Below are positions 1 to 11,570 of a stretch of 64,000 nucleotides of DNA, in pieces (the first letter of the stretch is position 1; each line of letters opens with the position of its first letter). The stretch comes from Mastacembelus armatus. Its lineage: Eukaryota; Chordata; Actinopteri; Synbranchiformes; Mastacembelidae. Where the stretch lies: assembly GCF_900324485.2 (NCBI RefSeq), contig NC_046650.1, positions 4,895,450 through 4,959,449 on the forward strand, read 5' to 3'. Both the position numbers and the translations under genes were made by a program. The notes under the pieces were generated by a model, which saw only the letters and a list, made by a program, of their open reading frames with translations, made no database searches and was not told the origin of the DNA.

Positions 1-332
1 CTAAATATAGCCCTATGATATCAAATAAACAAAAGATCAAATAACAAAAACGCTAAACAGCCCTATAATAGTTAATCTAAAGAAACAACACAAAATCACA
101 GGTCTCTAGCCTGGAAACTCCTAAAACAAACAGGAGAAAACAAAACACAATTGTAGCCTAAATGTCTAAATATCTCTAATCTAAATAACGAAAATCCTAT
201 CAATACTAAACCTACAAAATCGAAACGAAAATCTAATCTCTAACTAACTAATTGCGAAAACGAAGTCTTTATCAAAATCTTTGGAAGTGGCAAAGGTGGG
301 AGAATAGCTGTCCTGAGCAGCAGTCCGTGGGC
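1..332. other. Left-edge intergenic DNA, no gene seen
   Basis: AT-rich sequence with no supportable coding region. It is the left flank of the LTR element that starts at 338. The 5 bases TTCTT at 333-337 are the left copy of that element's target duplication. Confidence 0.5.
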
Positions 333-337
333 TTCTT

Positions 338-998
338 TGTCATGATCCGCAGTCGGGACTTCCGTTTGCTTTTATTTTGGAGGATCATGACGGGAACTGG
401 TTTTTGTTGTCTTGGGTTTCTTTTTAGTTCCTTGATTAGTTATTGTTTTCACCTGTGCCTCGTTGGTTACACAGGGGTTCTTATACACCTGGTGGCGCCA
501 TGAGCAGCTGCGGGTTGTCTGTTTACCAACCTCCCCGTTACTCACGGCACGTACTTCTCAGCACACGTCGGAGGATACGTTGTGCTTCCCAGTCGTCGGA
601 GGGTCGACTGAGACTTTCTTTCCGCCGTCATTCATCTCACAGACTCGAGAGGAGACCAGGGAAGTATTTTTGTTGTGCCCTGTGTTCTCCTGTTGTTTCA
701 CACAGACTGGTAGCTTGTTCCACTGAGCAGGGAGCTCAGCGCCCCTTTTATCCCGACTGGAGTCGGGCTTTTAAGACATGTATGGTTAGCAACGGAGATC
801 CCGCTCGCGGATACGTTGGAGAAACAAGGCCGCTGATCTGCAAGTCGCCGGATGTTGCTCACTTTCATCTGAACTAGCCCTTCATGGACATCTACTGGTC
901 ATTTTTTGTTATAACTGTCTGTTTGAAATAAAGCCCTTTCCTTTCAGTCCTTTGGTTTCATTTGTGGATGTAGTCTCCTCCGTAACACAATCGTGACA
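338..998 (+). repeat. 5' LTR of the element at 338-5292
   Basis: Terminal repeat of 661 bp with TG...CA ends inside short inverted ends (TGTCA / TGACA). An AATAAA signal lies near its 3' part (about 928). It is almost identical to 4632-5292. Confidence 0.93.
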
Positions 999-2249
999 GA
1001 ACAACCCGGCACGCAGACGGACCGGACTTCATCTGCTAGCCTCAGATACCAAAGGACTACTTCCTCAGTACTCACCATGCCTTCCCGACGGAACCGAAGA
1101 ACCAGGTCCAAAACTCATCCCCTGCCTCAGCCATGCTCCCCTCCTGCACTAGAGGTGAGGTGTTTAAGGATGGGGGGGTTATACACTCAGTCTCAATCCA
1201 TCTCCCCAGTTTGGTCCGATCCCTCGCAGCAAGCCTCGGGTCGGATCCACCCTCTTTCCTGGTTCAGCAATCAGGCGAAGAAGCACGATCCATGGTACTC
1301 CAGGGGTCCCTCCTTAGATGACCACTTAGACAGCGTGGATGATTCGGAGGATGAGTTCTCGACGGCGTTTCCCAGTTGTAGGATTGGGGGTCTGATCCTT
1401 GACGATCCAGTTAGGGGGCCCTCCCCTGGGAATCGGTCGGTTCGAGGTTACTCCCCGGGGTCATTTCTGGATGACCCGTTGGACAGCGATTACTCCTGCG
1501 AGGACCCCTGGGAGGAGTCTGCCACTGGTCCAGGTTACCCGCCAGCGTCTGTGTCGACCGCCTGGGAGGCGGGATGGGAGACGCGCTATGAAGCTGTGGA
1601 CGAAGTGCCCCTCGTGGAAGACGACTGGGTCGGGAGTGCCCGTCGAGACGCTTTTCGCGGAACCCGCCTGGCAATCAGGCGCGGAGGCCTACCTCGAAGG
1701 AGTAGGTCCCGGCGACAGCACCCAGCTCCACAGTGTCCAGCGCCAAGACCTCCCTCGCCATCACTGCCGGAACCCCCTGCACCACAGCTAGTCCCGGAAT
1801 CCCCGGCGTTGCAACCCTCGGCTCCGGGGCAGGACGCCTCACCACCTGTGGTCCCGAGGAAGAAGCGAGTCCGACGTCGGGCTAAGGCACCGAAGCCAGC
1901 CCTGGCCCTAGATCCTCAGTCAACGGAGTCGCCTCGTCCGAAAACTCAGCCTGTGACTCCGCCTCGCGTCCCCACAGCCCAGGGAATCACTGTGGTCGAC
2001 GCTCTCGAGGGGAACTGGCGGGCACAGCTGTTCCAGTTTTTGTCTGGGGCAGTTCTGGATCCGGATAACTACACCCAGGCCGCCTCCGCCTGTGAGCGTC
2101 TCCTACAGGCCGCGCGAGGGTCCTCCCCAGTCGACGGCAGTGGTATTCTCCTCGCGACCTTGTCATCCGCTAGGGGTCTGATCCGGATGTGCCAAGAGCT
2201 GTCCCTGCCGCTGAACTATGTTATTTCCCAGCTTTTGGTTCAGCTACAG

Positions 2250-2587
2250 CAGCCGTCACCAGAGGTTCCCGAGCCGCCGCAGCAGCAGCAGCAGCCGTCA
2301 CCAGAGGTTCCCGAGCCGCCGCAGCAGCAGCCGTCACCAGAGGTTCCCGAGCCGCCGCAGCAGCAGCCGTCACCAGAGGTTCCCGAGCCGCCGCAGCAGC
2401 AGCCGTCACCAGAGGTTCCCGAGCCGCCGCAGCAGCAGCCGTCACCAGAGGTTCCCGAGCCGCCGCAGCAGCAGCCGTCACCAGAGGTTCCCGAGCCGCC
2501 GCAGCAGCAGCCGTCACCAGAGGTTCCCGAGCCGCCGCAGCAGCAGCCGTCACCAGAGGTTACCGAGCCGCCGCAGCAGCAGCCGCC
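2250..2587 (+). repeat. 36-bp tandem array (PSPEVPEPPQQQ units) inside the LTR element
   Basis: Nine near-perfect 36-bp units encode the 12-residue repeat PSPEVPEPPQQQ. A longer, more degenerate array of EPESPQQP-type units follows to about 3600. The open frame runs through the arrays, so the repeats keep to multiples of three. Confidence 0.85.
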
Positions 2588-3947
2588 TTCGCCTCCAGTG
2601 CCGCGGCCGCCACTGCCAGTACCAGTGCTTCCTCTACAGCCAGAGTTGGAGCCAGGGTCTCCACAGCTGCCGGGTGTGGAGCCAGAGCCAGAGTCTCCGC
2701 AGCAGCGAGGGTCGGAGCCAGGGTCTCCACAGCTGCCGGGTGCGGAGCCAGAGCCAGAGTCTCCGCAGCAGCGAGGGTCGGAGCCAGGGTCTCCACAGCT
2801 GCCGGGTGCGGAGCCAGTGCCAGAGTCACCTCAGCAGCCAGGTTCGGAGCCAGAGTCTCCTCAGCGGCCAGTGTCGGAGCCAGAGTCTCCGCAGCGGCCA
2901 GTGACGGGGCCAGTGCCACCTCAGGAGCCAGTGTCGGAGCCAGAGTCTCCGCAGCAGCCAGAGTCGGGGCCAGTGCCACCGCAGCAGCCAGTGTCGGGGC
3001 CAGGGTCTCCGCAGCAGCCAGTGTCGGAGCCAGGGTCTCCACAGCTGCCGGGTGCGGAGCCAGTGCCAGAGTCACCTCAGCAGCCAGGTTCGGAGCCAGG
3101 GCCTCCGCAGCAGCCAGTGTCGGAGCCAGGGCCTCCGCAGCAGCCAGTGTCGGAGCCAGGGCCTCCGCAGCAGCCAGTGTCGGAGCCAGGGCCTCCGCAG
3201 CAGCCAGTGTCGGAGCCAGGGCCTCCGCAGCAGGCCTCCACAGCTGCCGAGTGCGGAGCCAGAGCCAGTATCTCCGCAACAGCCGGGTTCGGAGCCGGAG
3301 TCTCCGCAGCATCCAGAGCCGGAGCTAGAGCCATCGTCTCCCCTGGTCAGAATCGGAGCCGGAGCCTGTGTCTCCTCTTCAGCTAGAGCCCGAGCTCGTG
3401 CCTCCTCAGCAGTCCGAACCAGAGTCTCCGCAGCCGCCAGGTTTGGGGCCAGAGTCTCCTCAGCAGCTAGAATTGGAGCCAGGGTCTCCACAGCTGCCAG
3501 GGTCGGAGCGGGAGTCTCCACAGCTGCCAGGTGCGGAGCCAGTGCCAGAGTCCCCACAGCAGCGAGGGTTGGAGCCAAAGTCTCAGTGGCAGTCTGAGTC
3601 GGGTCCAGAGTCTTCTCTGCAACCAGAGCCAGAGTCCTTGTCTCTTCTGCAGTCACAACCAGTGCCAGTGCCCCCACCGCGGTTGGAGCTGGAGCCAGAA
3701 CCCCCTGATTCTCCCGAGGTACTGCCGCAGCTAGCTGAGTATCCTGTGTCTCCTGAGCCGCCGCCGCCGCCGCAGCTACCTGAGTATCCTGAGCCGCAGC
3801 AGCTCTTTGGGGGTGCTGAGCCGCGGCCGCCGCAGCTACCAGAACCAGTGTCGACCCATGGGTCAACGCCTGGACCTGCACTCCTAAGGCGATCCAGGAG
3901 ACCTATTGGCGGAAGGAGTGACCTTTCAGAGCGGTTCCGGGTCCAGA

Positions 3948-4455
3948 CCAGCCGGAGAGGTCGCCCGCCAGAGCGGTCCTGGGTCCAGACCAGTCGGAGA
4001 GGTCGCCCGCCAGAGCGGTCCTGGGTCCAGACCAGCCGGAGAGGTCGTCCGCCAGAGCGGTCCTGGGTCCAGACCAGCCGGAGAGGCCGTCCGCCAGAGC
4101 TGTCCTGGTTCCAGACCAGCCGGGGAGGCCGCCCGCCAGAGCGGTTCCGGGTCCAGACCAGCCGGAGAGGCCGTCCGCCAGAGCGGTCCTGGACCCACGC
4201 CTGCCGGAGAGGCCGTCCACCAGAGCTGTCCCGGACCGACGCCCGTCGGAGAGGCCGTCCGCCAGCGTGGTTCCGGGTCCAGACCAGCCGGAGAGGCCGT
4301 CCGCCAGAGCGGTCCTGGACCCACGCCTGCCGGAGAGGCCGTCCGCCAGAGCTGTCCTGGACCGACGCCCGTCGGAGAGGCCGTCCGCCAGCGTGGTCCC
4401 GGATCCACGCCAGCCGGAGAGGCCGTCCGCCAGAGCTGTCCCGGACCCACGCCAC
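3948..4455 (+). repeat. 42-bp tandem array encoding RRGRPPE units inside the LTR element
   Basis: About twelve 42-bp units each encode a 14-residue repeat centred on RRGRPPE. The core R-G-R-P resembles the AT-hook DNA-binding core, here in a dense tandem array. The AT-hook reading is an inference from the short motif only. Confidence 0.75.
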
Positions 4456-4631
4456 TGAAGTGGCCACCCGCCATTGCACTTTCAACCTGGGTCTTTTTGT
4501 TTTGCCCGCCCACCCACCTTCTGGCACCCTCCTCCTGAGGCCACCCACCGCCCCCCTGTTCGTGGGTTTTTGAGGGGTTGTGTTTTTTTTGTTGTAGGCC
4601 GTCAGGAGCCGGCCCTTTTAGGGGGGGGTAC

Positions 4632-5292
4632 TGTCATGATCCGCAGTCGGGACTTCCGTTTGCTTTTATTTTGGAGGATCATGACGGGAACTGGTTTTTG
4701 TTGTCTTGGGTTTCTTTTTAGTTCCTTGATTAGTTATTGTTTTCACCTGTGCCTCGTTGGTTACACAGGGGTTCTTATACACCTGGTGGCGCCATGAGCA
4801 GCTGCGGGTTGTCTGTTTACCAACCTCCCCGTTACTCACGGCACGTACTTCTCAGCACACGTCGGAGGATACGTTGTGCTTCCCAGTCGTCGGAGGGTCG
4901 ACTGAGACTTTCTTTCCGCCGTCATTCATCTCACAGACTCGAGAGGAGACCAGGGAAGTATTTTTGTTGTGCCCTGTGTTCTCCTGTTGTTTCACACAGA
5001 CTGGTAGCTTGTTCCACTGAGCAGGAAGCTCAGCGCCCCTTTTATCCCGACTGGAGTCGGGCTTTTAAGACATGTATGGTTAGCAACGGAGATCCCGCTC
5101 GCGGATACGTTGGAGAAACAAGGCCGCTGATCTGCAAGTTGCCGGATGTTGCTCACTTTCATCTGAACTAGCCCTTCATGGACATCTACTGGTCATTTTT
5201 TGTTATAACTGTCTGTTTGAAATAAAGCCCTTTCCTTTCAGTCCTTTGGTTTCATTTGTGGATGTAGTCTCCTCCGTAACACAATCGTGACA
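4632..5292 (+). repeat. 3' LTR of the element at 338-5292
   Basis: 661-bp repeat matching 338-998. A G-rich polypurine-like tract lies immediately upstream and the target duplication TTCTT immediately downstream. Confidence 0.93.
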
Positions 5293-5297
5293 TTCTT

Positions 5298-5743
5298 ATC
5301 TTCCTTCCGGGAAGTGTTGGACCAATCCCAGAAGTCCAATCCATGGTCCTTGAGTCCACGCCCACTCCAGCATCCGTCACCCACACACACACGAGGAGGG
5401 GAGTGCCAACAACACACAACACACATATACTGACTTAGGGTCATAACAATGTCTTAAGCTTGCTGCTGTTTTGCACATACCAAATGCTTCATGACTATAA
5501 CTGTAATAATGCCTTATACCTTAACCTATAAGGAAATAAAGGTAATATTTCCCACAGTGGCCACCTCATTGAAAACCATTTCCTTCTTGGGGGTTGTCTT
5601 GTCTTTCCTTCTTGGGGGTTGTCTTACATCTCCATCACACCTGTTGTCCCTTTAATGTGCATTTTATAATATGCATTTCATTTGTATTTATAAATATCAC
5701 TTGTAATAAATGTATGCATTGCATTCTTATTAGGACATGTAGC
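5298..5743. other. Intergenic DNA between two LTR insertions
   Basis: No gene seen. It holds a short two-copy direct repeat of about 25 bp (around 5579-5628, containing CTTGGGGGTTGTCTT) and AT-rich sequence. Confidence 0.5.
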
Positions 5744-6428
5744 TGTCATGATCCATATTCAGGACGTTCTATTTTGGGACTTTTATTTTGGTTTTATTTC
5801 CTGTTTTGCCTGGTTTCATCCCAAGTAGCTTTGTGTTCATTTATTTTGATTAGTTTCACCTGTGTCGGCCTGTGCCCCCCTGGTGTATCTCCTTGTGTGT
5901 GTGTATGTGTCTTCCCTTGGCAACTAGGGGATTAGCCTCACCTGATCTTAACTGGTCATCAGTGCAGGAAGTCTATAGACCAGCGCTCTGTTTCACCCTG
6001 TTGCTGGATTGTATTGTTGTTGTACCGGCTTGTCCAGATGTGTTCTTCATGTGATTTCATCCTGTTCCCTGAGTTCTCGTCTGCTTGGCTCCTGTTTCCT
6101 TGTGTCTGTTTCCTGCCTCTTCTCTGTGTGTGTCTCCCGTCTCTTGTGCCTCTTTGGCTTCATGCTTTTACGTGAGTCCGGTGTCTCCTGGTTGTTCCCG
6201 GTGTAAGACAGCGCACTCCTCTGAGTCTCCATGGTCTCTCTCTGCTACCATGTTCCGTGTTCCCACACTGTCTGTGTCTGGACTTCCCTGAACTCTGTCT
6301 CAGTGTCTGCGTTCCTGGACACCCCATGTACATACTTCAATTTAGTATTTAAACTTACCAGTATAAATGAAGTGCTTTGTCTGTATCTAGGGTCCGATCA
6401 ATCTTAATTCACACCACCACATGTGACA
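5744..6428 (+). mobile_element. Solo LTR, related to the family at 338
   Basis: A 685-bp sequence starts TGTCATGATCC and ends TGTGACA, flanked by the 5-bp duplication GTAGC (5739-5743 and 6429-6433). The ends and the early part resemble the LTR at 338-998, with patches such as CTTTTATTTTGG and TTTCACCTGTG, so it is a related but distinct family. No internal region is present, as expected after LTR-LTR recombination. Confidence 0.88.
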
Positions 6429-7659
6429 GTAGCATCATTTCACACATTATATCAGATTTGACAGCAGTGGACCTTATTTTTCTCTTAAATTTCTATATAG
6501 CTCTGGAGGCTTTGGATTCTCTCTGTTAGCCAGTCTTTCCTGCTTCCTTTCAGTTGTCACTTTCAGAAATGTTTGATGTGAAAGACTTCATGATATTGAC
6601 TTCAGGTGTGTTCAGACCACTGTGCTGTGTCTTTATGTAAAGAAAGTGATGCTGCAGGCCTCTGACTGACTCTTCTAATAAGAGCATCTGGACACAATCA
6701 GTGTTATTCCTCCTAAGCCAAAACGTGGTTTCTTCAATTTGGCAATAAGGTTTGTGTTGCTTGATGTTGTTAAATACATAACTTGAAGTAAATGCATCAA
6801 ACCAAACTACAGATAGATATAGTAGGTTTCAAAAGCATGTGACTTGAAGTTTATTTATGTTGGCAACCAAGACCAGAGCTGACCATTAAATGGAGAACAA
6901 TCACAGTAGAATAGATCACACTTGTCAGTTTGGACTATTCTGCAGGCAAGGTCAAGAATTTTACTTTTCAATTTTCTCTTCATGTCCTCAGGAGATTCAT
7001 CATTATCTTCTGATGAAATAAACATAAGTAGAGGTTGACACACAAAACTGCTGTTATTTATTATTTATTTTTAAAATAATTGCATTTCTGATTCTGACAT
7101 CTAGCCTATGACTACATATACACATGCTATATCAGTTATATTCTATATCCACCCTGATAAATGTTTGTTTTTTGTTTTGTTTTTTAAAAAAAAAAAGAAT
7201 CTTGTTTTTCCTGTTACAGAAAACAGTCAGACAGTAGTCACTCTTTCCTTTCAAAGTCTTTTATTATGAAGCGTTAAGTTAACAGACTTGAGTTTGACCT
7301 CAGTTGTATTTATACCCTGAGTTGAAATATGCTGGTTTTCATTCAGTCCTCTGCTGCTGCAGACTGTGTCTAGCTCTCACTGTTAGAAAATACCCTTCCT
7401 CCATCAAATGCTGGTTATGTTTTTCAGTTAAACAGTTTCTGACAATTGAAGCTGTGCATTGAAAAGACAATTGAAAATGGGTTAATATCAGATCTATAAT
7501 GCAAAATGATATATATAGGCAAGAGAGTTTATTGTTTAACCAAGCAGTTGTTCAAACCCATAGAGCCTATAAATGTAAGACAGCATCAGTTCCAGTTGAC
7601 TAATGGCTGAGTTTATCTGGTGGCAGCATCCAGTCAGTACCATCGGGCTCCAGCTCTTC
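6429..7659. other. 3' flank of the first single-V receptor gene
   Basis: No gene I can support. Around 6610-6690 the sequence resembles the 3' flanks of the next two receptor copies (about 12790-12870 and 15400-15490), with the shared phrase TCAGACCAC followed by GTCTCTTCCTGT-like sequence. This suggests the tandem duplication included 3' flanking DNA. There is an A-rich tract at about 7186. Confidence 0.45.
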
Positions 7660-9378
7660 TCATTTTGGGTTTGGTCGAAATTTCACTGTTGTGTAGTTGA
7701 GCTCATCAGTGTTATGATTCTGTGGAAAGAATATTTAGTGTTAATGTGGATACTTGACATGATTTATTCTGTGTACACAGCAACAAGTATGTGAATCCTT
7801 TGGAATTAACTGGGTTTATGCAATAATTTACCATAAAATGTGATTTGATCTTCATGTAAGTTACAACAATGTGCTTCAGCTGATAACACACAAACAATTC
7901 TTATATCTCACGTCTTTATTGAACACTCCCAATAAACATTCACAGTAATGGAGTATGTGAAGATCAGTGAACCCAGAGACTAATTAGTTCAGAAAAAGCT
8001 AATCAGAGTCAGGAGTTTGCACAACTGGAGTCTTTTTGATGAGCCTTCTGCCGTGGCCCACACAAAGCCCAGACCATAACCCCATGAAGATGCTGGGAAG
8101 GACCTCAGGAGAACTGTTCACACCAGACAACATATAAATGTGTCTGAGCTAAAGCACTTCTGTAAAGAAGGACCCAAAAGTCCTGTTGTTCTGTCAGGCT
8201 GTTTCAAAAAGATATCAAAAAGTTGTGCTCACCTCACTTTGCTCTACAGTCTCTTCTTCATTAGCTAAGTGACAAAAACAGAATATCTGGTCAGTTAATT
8301 GATCAGAGTCTGTTAAACCAGGAGCTTCTTCATTTTCAAGCACATTGAGACAAATGTAAGAGAATTTCTAGGAGCAACAAAGTGAAATATAAGAGACAGT
8401 AGCTCTGAAAAGTACCTCTCTGAAGTTTCCTGTTTTGAACAGTCAGACCAATGATGAGCACTACAAGTGAAACTATCACACCGCCCAGGATCACACTTAT
8501 CAGCTTTGATGTTCCATCAGACTCAGCTACAAGAAAGATAATCATGTTAGACTAATTTGTCTTTTTAGTCTGGAGACCTGGTGAAAATATAAATGTAATA
8601 ACTATAAAGTTCTGCAACTTAAAGGCCTAATAAGCTCCACAATAAAATAAAAATCTTGAGCAAACTCTTACTTCTGCACTTGCTGTCTGCTTCATGTAGT
8701 CCAACACTTCCTTTTAAAGAGGTTTAGATCATTTTAGTAATGGCAGACTTAATAGTTTATTAAAATTTGTTACAGGAAAAATCCAACAAACAACAATCAA
8801 AAGAAAGAACAGACTTTAGTCTTACCTTTAACATTCAGATGTACTGTATTGAAAAGCATCTGTCCACCTGTATAAACTCCACAGAAATACAGCCCAGAGT
8901 CCCATAAATCCACTTGTTTGATTTTGAGAAAGACTGTAGAGATGTTGGATCTTATTTCAAATGTTCCGTTTTGAAATCCATCACAATATGAAACAGAATG
9001 AGTTTTTGTGTGCATAACAGAGATGCAGCCCATCCTGGTCCCATTGACCAGTCTGAACCAGAACGTCAAATCATCATATTTGGACATGTTGGGACACAGC
9101 AGGTTGACTTCTTCACTAGGTTGGTCCTTCACAGTCTGAGACTCAGCAGCTGAGACTGAGATCCAGCCTGAAACAAACAGCAGAGACAAGACATTGAACA
9201 GTTTGTAACTACGATCAATGTAAACAATAGCTCTTGTTAAAAATCAGTAAGAGTGCACTAAGTAAATAAGTTTTTATATTTACTGATTAAACATAAAATA
9301 GTAATATAAATGATAAAGTTGAGAATTCTTACTGAGGCTGCAGAGAATTGAAGCTGTTATCAAGATAAAGTTCATCAT
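7660..9378 (-). CDS. Single-V-domain ITIM receptor (IgSF), copy 1
   Basis: Predicted type I membrane receptor of 209 residues in six exons: leader 9378-9333, V domain 9167-8826, stalk 8710-8672, transmembrane 8526-8416, tail 8264-8233 and 7719-7660. All junctions are GT/AG and the phases agree. The leader starts MMNFILITASILCSL; an upstream in-frame Met is possible. The V domain has the cysteine pair (LLCPN and LYFCGVY), an FWF core and the WDSGLYFC signature. The transmembrane exon (LISVILGGVIVSLVVLIIGL) lacks a charged residue. The last exon holds the ITIM-like LNYTTV and then a stop. After that stop the DNA still resembles the part of copy 3 that encodes a second tyrosine motif, so this tail looks shortened. 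A Tc1 relic fills the last intron. The family is common in teleosts; I know no agreed symbol. Confidence 0.75.
7775..8225 (-). mobile_element. Tc1-like DNA transposon relic in the last intron of receptor copy 1
   Basis: The left end (AAGTATGTGAATCCTTTGGAA, 7789-7809) matches the inverted-repeat end of a widespread fish Tc1-like family, and about 8080-8200 resembles its transposase C-terminal region (NP..ML....RT.HT). It is much deleted and non-coding. Strand is assigned from the terminal repeat only and is uncertain. Confidence 0.55.
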
Positions 9379-9599
9379 TGTGCGTATGACTGAAGGGCTG
9401 TCCATTAAAGAAGTGTGCCCCTGGAAGGATGCACATTTAACATCAAGAGGCGGGTGGTTTGTTTTTTTTTTCTTGTGGTCTCTTATACTGTTGCTGAAAC
9501 TGACCATATATCAGGAAAATAATGCAGAGCCTCAATGTTTTCAATGTCATCTCATCATATTGCAGAAAACTTAAACCTCCAGAAAGGAGATTTTTATTA

Positions 9600-10330
9600 A
9601 TGTATGTACGGTTGAACTTTTAACAAAAAGTGACCCTAAATGGGTTTTTCTAAGTTTATCTTGTAGACGACAATGACCACTAGTTATGTTATAGGGCTGT
9701 AAGGTTTCATGTATTTGTACTGGACCATTCTGGTGTTGGACTTTTGGTAGGGTGACAGCTTAATAAACAAAACACATGCGGTTACTTTAGCCTGAGCTAG
9801 AAGTCCATCCCTTATGAAGTTTTTCTTTTTGGGAACATCTTTCCTGTGCAATACAACAATGGACAAAGACAAATTGTTTAGGGGAAACTATCATCTTAAC
9901 CCCATAGAGATGCTGTGATAAAAGACCTAATGAAAGCTGTTCACACAACATGTCCTAAGAATATGGATGAGCTGAAGCAGATCTGTAGGTAAGAAGGGTC
10001 CAAAGTTCCTCCTAAACGTTGTACAGGTCTTACCCACAACTACAAGAAGTACTTCCTCAAGATTATTGCTGACAATTACTGTTCAACCAGTTACTACATC
10101 ACTGTTTCCATGACTTTGTCCACCATCATTGTACAATATGTTTAATGGGTATGTTACACAAGAACATGAAAGTTTCTGAATATTTTATCGCCTTAGAAAT
10201 ATTTGTTTAAACTTGTGACTTTGGTGAAGATCAGATCACATCTCATCACATTTGTCAGCAGAAAACCAGGAAACTACAAACAGTGCCATTACTTTGTCTT
10301 GTAACTGTATAACCTCTGTAACTATGTGCT
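9600..10330 (+). mobile_element. Tc1-like transposon relic
   Basis: 9890-10100 reads, with interruptions, like the end of a Tc1 transposase (NPIEML, then AVHT.CPKNMDELKQICR, then a KVPP..C......NYKKY segment). It is followed by a non-coding end resembling the family's 3' end (AAACTTGTGACTTTGGTGAA and CAGAAAACCAGGAAA). It is heavily decayed. Confidence 0.6.
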
Positions 10331-10544
10331 TTGGTTTGGTGCTTCTCAAACAGCTGATGATACAATAAACCAACAAATATCAAAGTGGAACCAAGTGGAA
10401 GTAATTAGTGAGTGAAAACACTGCAGGCTGTACAACAGAAACACTCATACAAGTGTGGTACTGAAGGAATTAGTGCAGTGGAAAAGTATGACTTTATCAA
10501 TATGGAGGAAATCTGAGTGCAGTACAAATATTTTGCATATATGG

Positions 10545-11570
10545 TTGCTGGCACTTTTACCAGAAGACAATTCATTTTAAGGTCTGGGCTCTAACTAGTC
10601 CACTAAAAAAGGGAGATTTTGTGAAGCACATTTACTTTGATGTTTAGAGTCATTTCTCTCCTTCATCACCAAACTTCTTCTGGGTTTCACTTGCAGACAG
10701 CCCCCCTGACACTGTCCTGAGGCAGCAAAGCAGCCACAAATCATTATGCACCTTTCACCGTACTTCACTCTTTGGATTATGTTTTAATGTTGGTACCTGG
10801 TCCTCATTTGATATCATAGTGCTGTGTTTTTCCTTATACATTTGGTCCACAAGACATTTTCCCAGTAGTGCTGTGAAGTGTCAAGGTGGTCTTTGGTGTA
10901 TTTCAGACATGCTGCAGTGTTTTTTTGGGAGAGAAACAACTTCCTCTCTGCTGTTCTACCATTGATACCATGCCTGTTCAATGTTTGCTGTATGCTTGAC
11001 TTGTTATGAGTCCCCTTTTGGGACTTCCTGCCGGGGACCTTTATGATGAAAGGGCTTCCTGTTTTCCCCCTGCATCAGTCCCCGGCAACTTCACATTGAT
11101 CACTGATTGTTCGCACCTGTGTCCAATTACTGTTTCTCTGCCGGCTATATGTACTGCCGGCATTCCTTTGTTCAGTGCAGAAGCATTAACTGGTGGAACT
11201 CGTGTTAATGTGTGTAGCTAGCTGAGCGTTACTTTCGTGTTTTATTATATGCGTCTGCTTGGCAGACCGTGCCGCCTAACCGGCTACTATTTGTTCACCG
11301 GGACACCCGGTTGTATTTCTATTTTCTCTCCTGAACCCTGGAGTCTCCAGGGGGGAATAATTAAACCTCTTTCTGTCCTGCATTTGGGTCCTGTCACTCC
11401 GTCCTCCTGCCAGCACCTCCTCACATAACATGACTCATGAACAGAGAAATTTCTGCAGAAAACCAGGAAATTGCAAACAGTTTCATACAGCAAATTATAA
11501 AGTGCTGCTAATTACTGTGCCAAGAGACACGACTTTCTGCTCCTGCAGCCAGTTCAGTAAAGAGCTATCA
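10545..11570 (-). mobile_element. Tc1-like transposon relic split by a solo LTR
   Basis: 10560-11001 resembles, in reverse orientation, the middle of a Tc1-like transposase gene; the minus strand around 10710-10740 reads like the MxxGCFAASG motif. The relic resumes at 11431 with ACTCATGAACAGAGA, directly continuing the sequence before the LTR, so the LTR at 11002-11430 inserted into an existing relic. The outer right limit is uncertain. Confidence 0.6.
11002..11430 (+). mobile_element. Solo LTR (TGTTATGAG...CATAACA family)
   Basis: A 429-bp sequence starts TGTTATGAG and ends CACATAACA. It is flanked by the exact 5-bp duplication TGACT (10997-11001 and 11431-11435). GC-rich compared with its surroundings. 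No internal region. Its sequence is unlike the LTRs at 338 and 5744, so it is a separate family. Confidence 0.88.

Larger units (their letters stand above)
338..5292 (+). mobile_element. Young non-autonomous-looking LTR retroelement with proline/arginine repeat coding
   Basis: Two 661-bp direct repeats (338-998 and 4632-5292) start TGTCATGATCC and end GTGACA. They are flanked by the 5-bp duplication TTCTT (333-337 and 5293-5297). A purine tract with a G run lies just before the right repeat, as in a polypurine tract. By eye the two LTRs differ at only about two positions, so the insertion is very recent. The GC-rich internal region (999-4631) carries long open frames that are rich in proline, glutamine and serine, and then in arginine. 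It shows no protease, reverse transcriptase, RNase H or integrase motif. This looks like a non-autonomous element mobilised by a relative, possibly with a divergent gag-like product. The superfamily is not assigned; the 5-bp duplication fits Ty3- or Copia-type integrases. Confidence 0.9.

Noticed and set aside
2250-2587. CRISPR-like repeat array
   Set aside because: The repeats are contiguous in-frame coding units without spacers, in a vertebrate genome.
993-4573. Long proline- and arginine-rich open frames as a host gene
   Set aside because: They lie wholly between two near-identical LTRs with a target duplication, so they belong to the mobile element.
6855-7043. Possible exon on the minus strand (EDNDESPEDMKRKLKSKILD)
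   Set aside because: It follows an AG and has a 60-codon open frame, but there is no linked exon, recognised domain or paralogue nearby.
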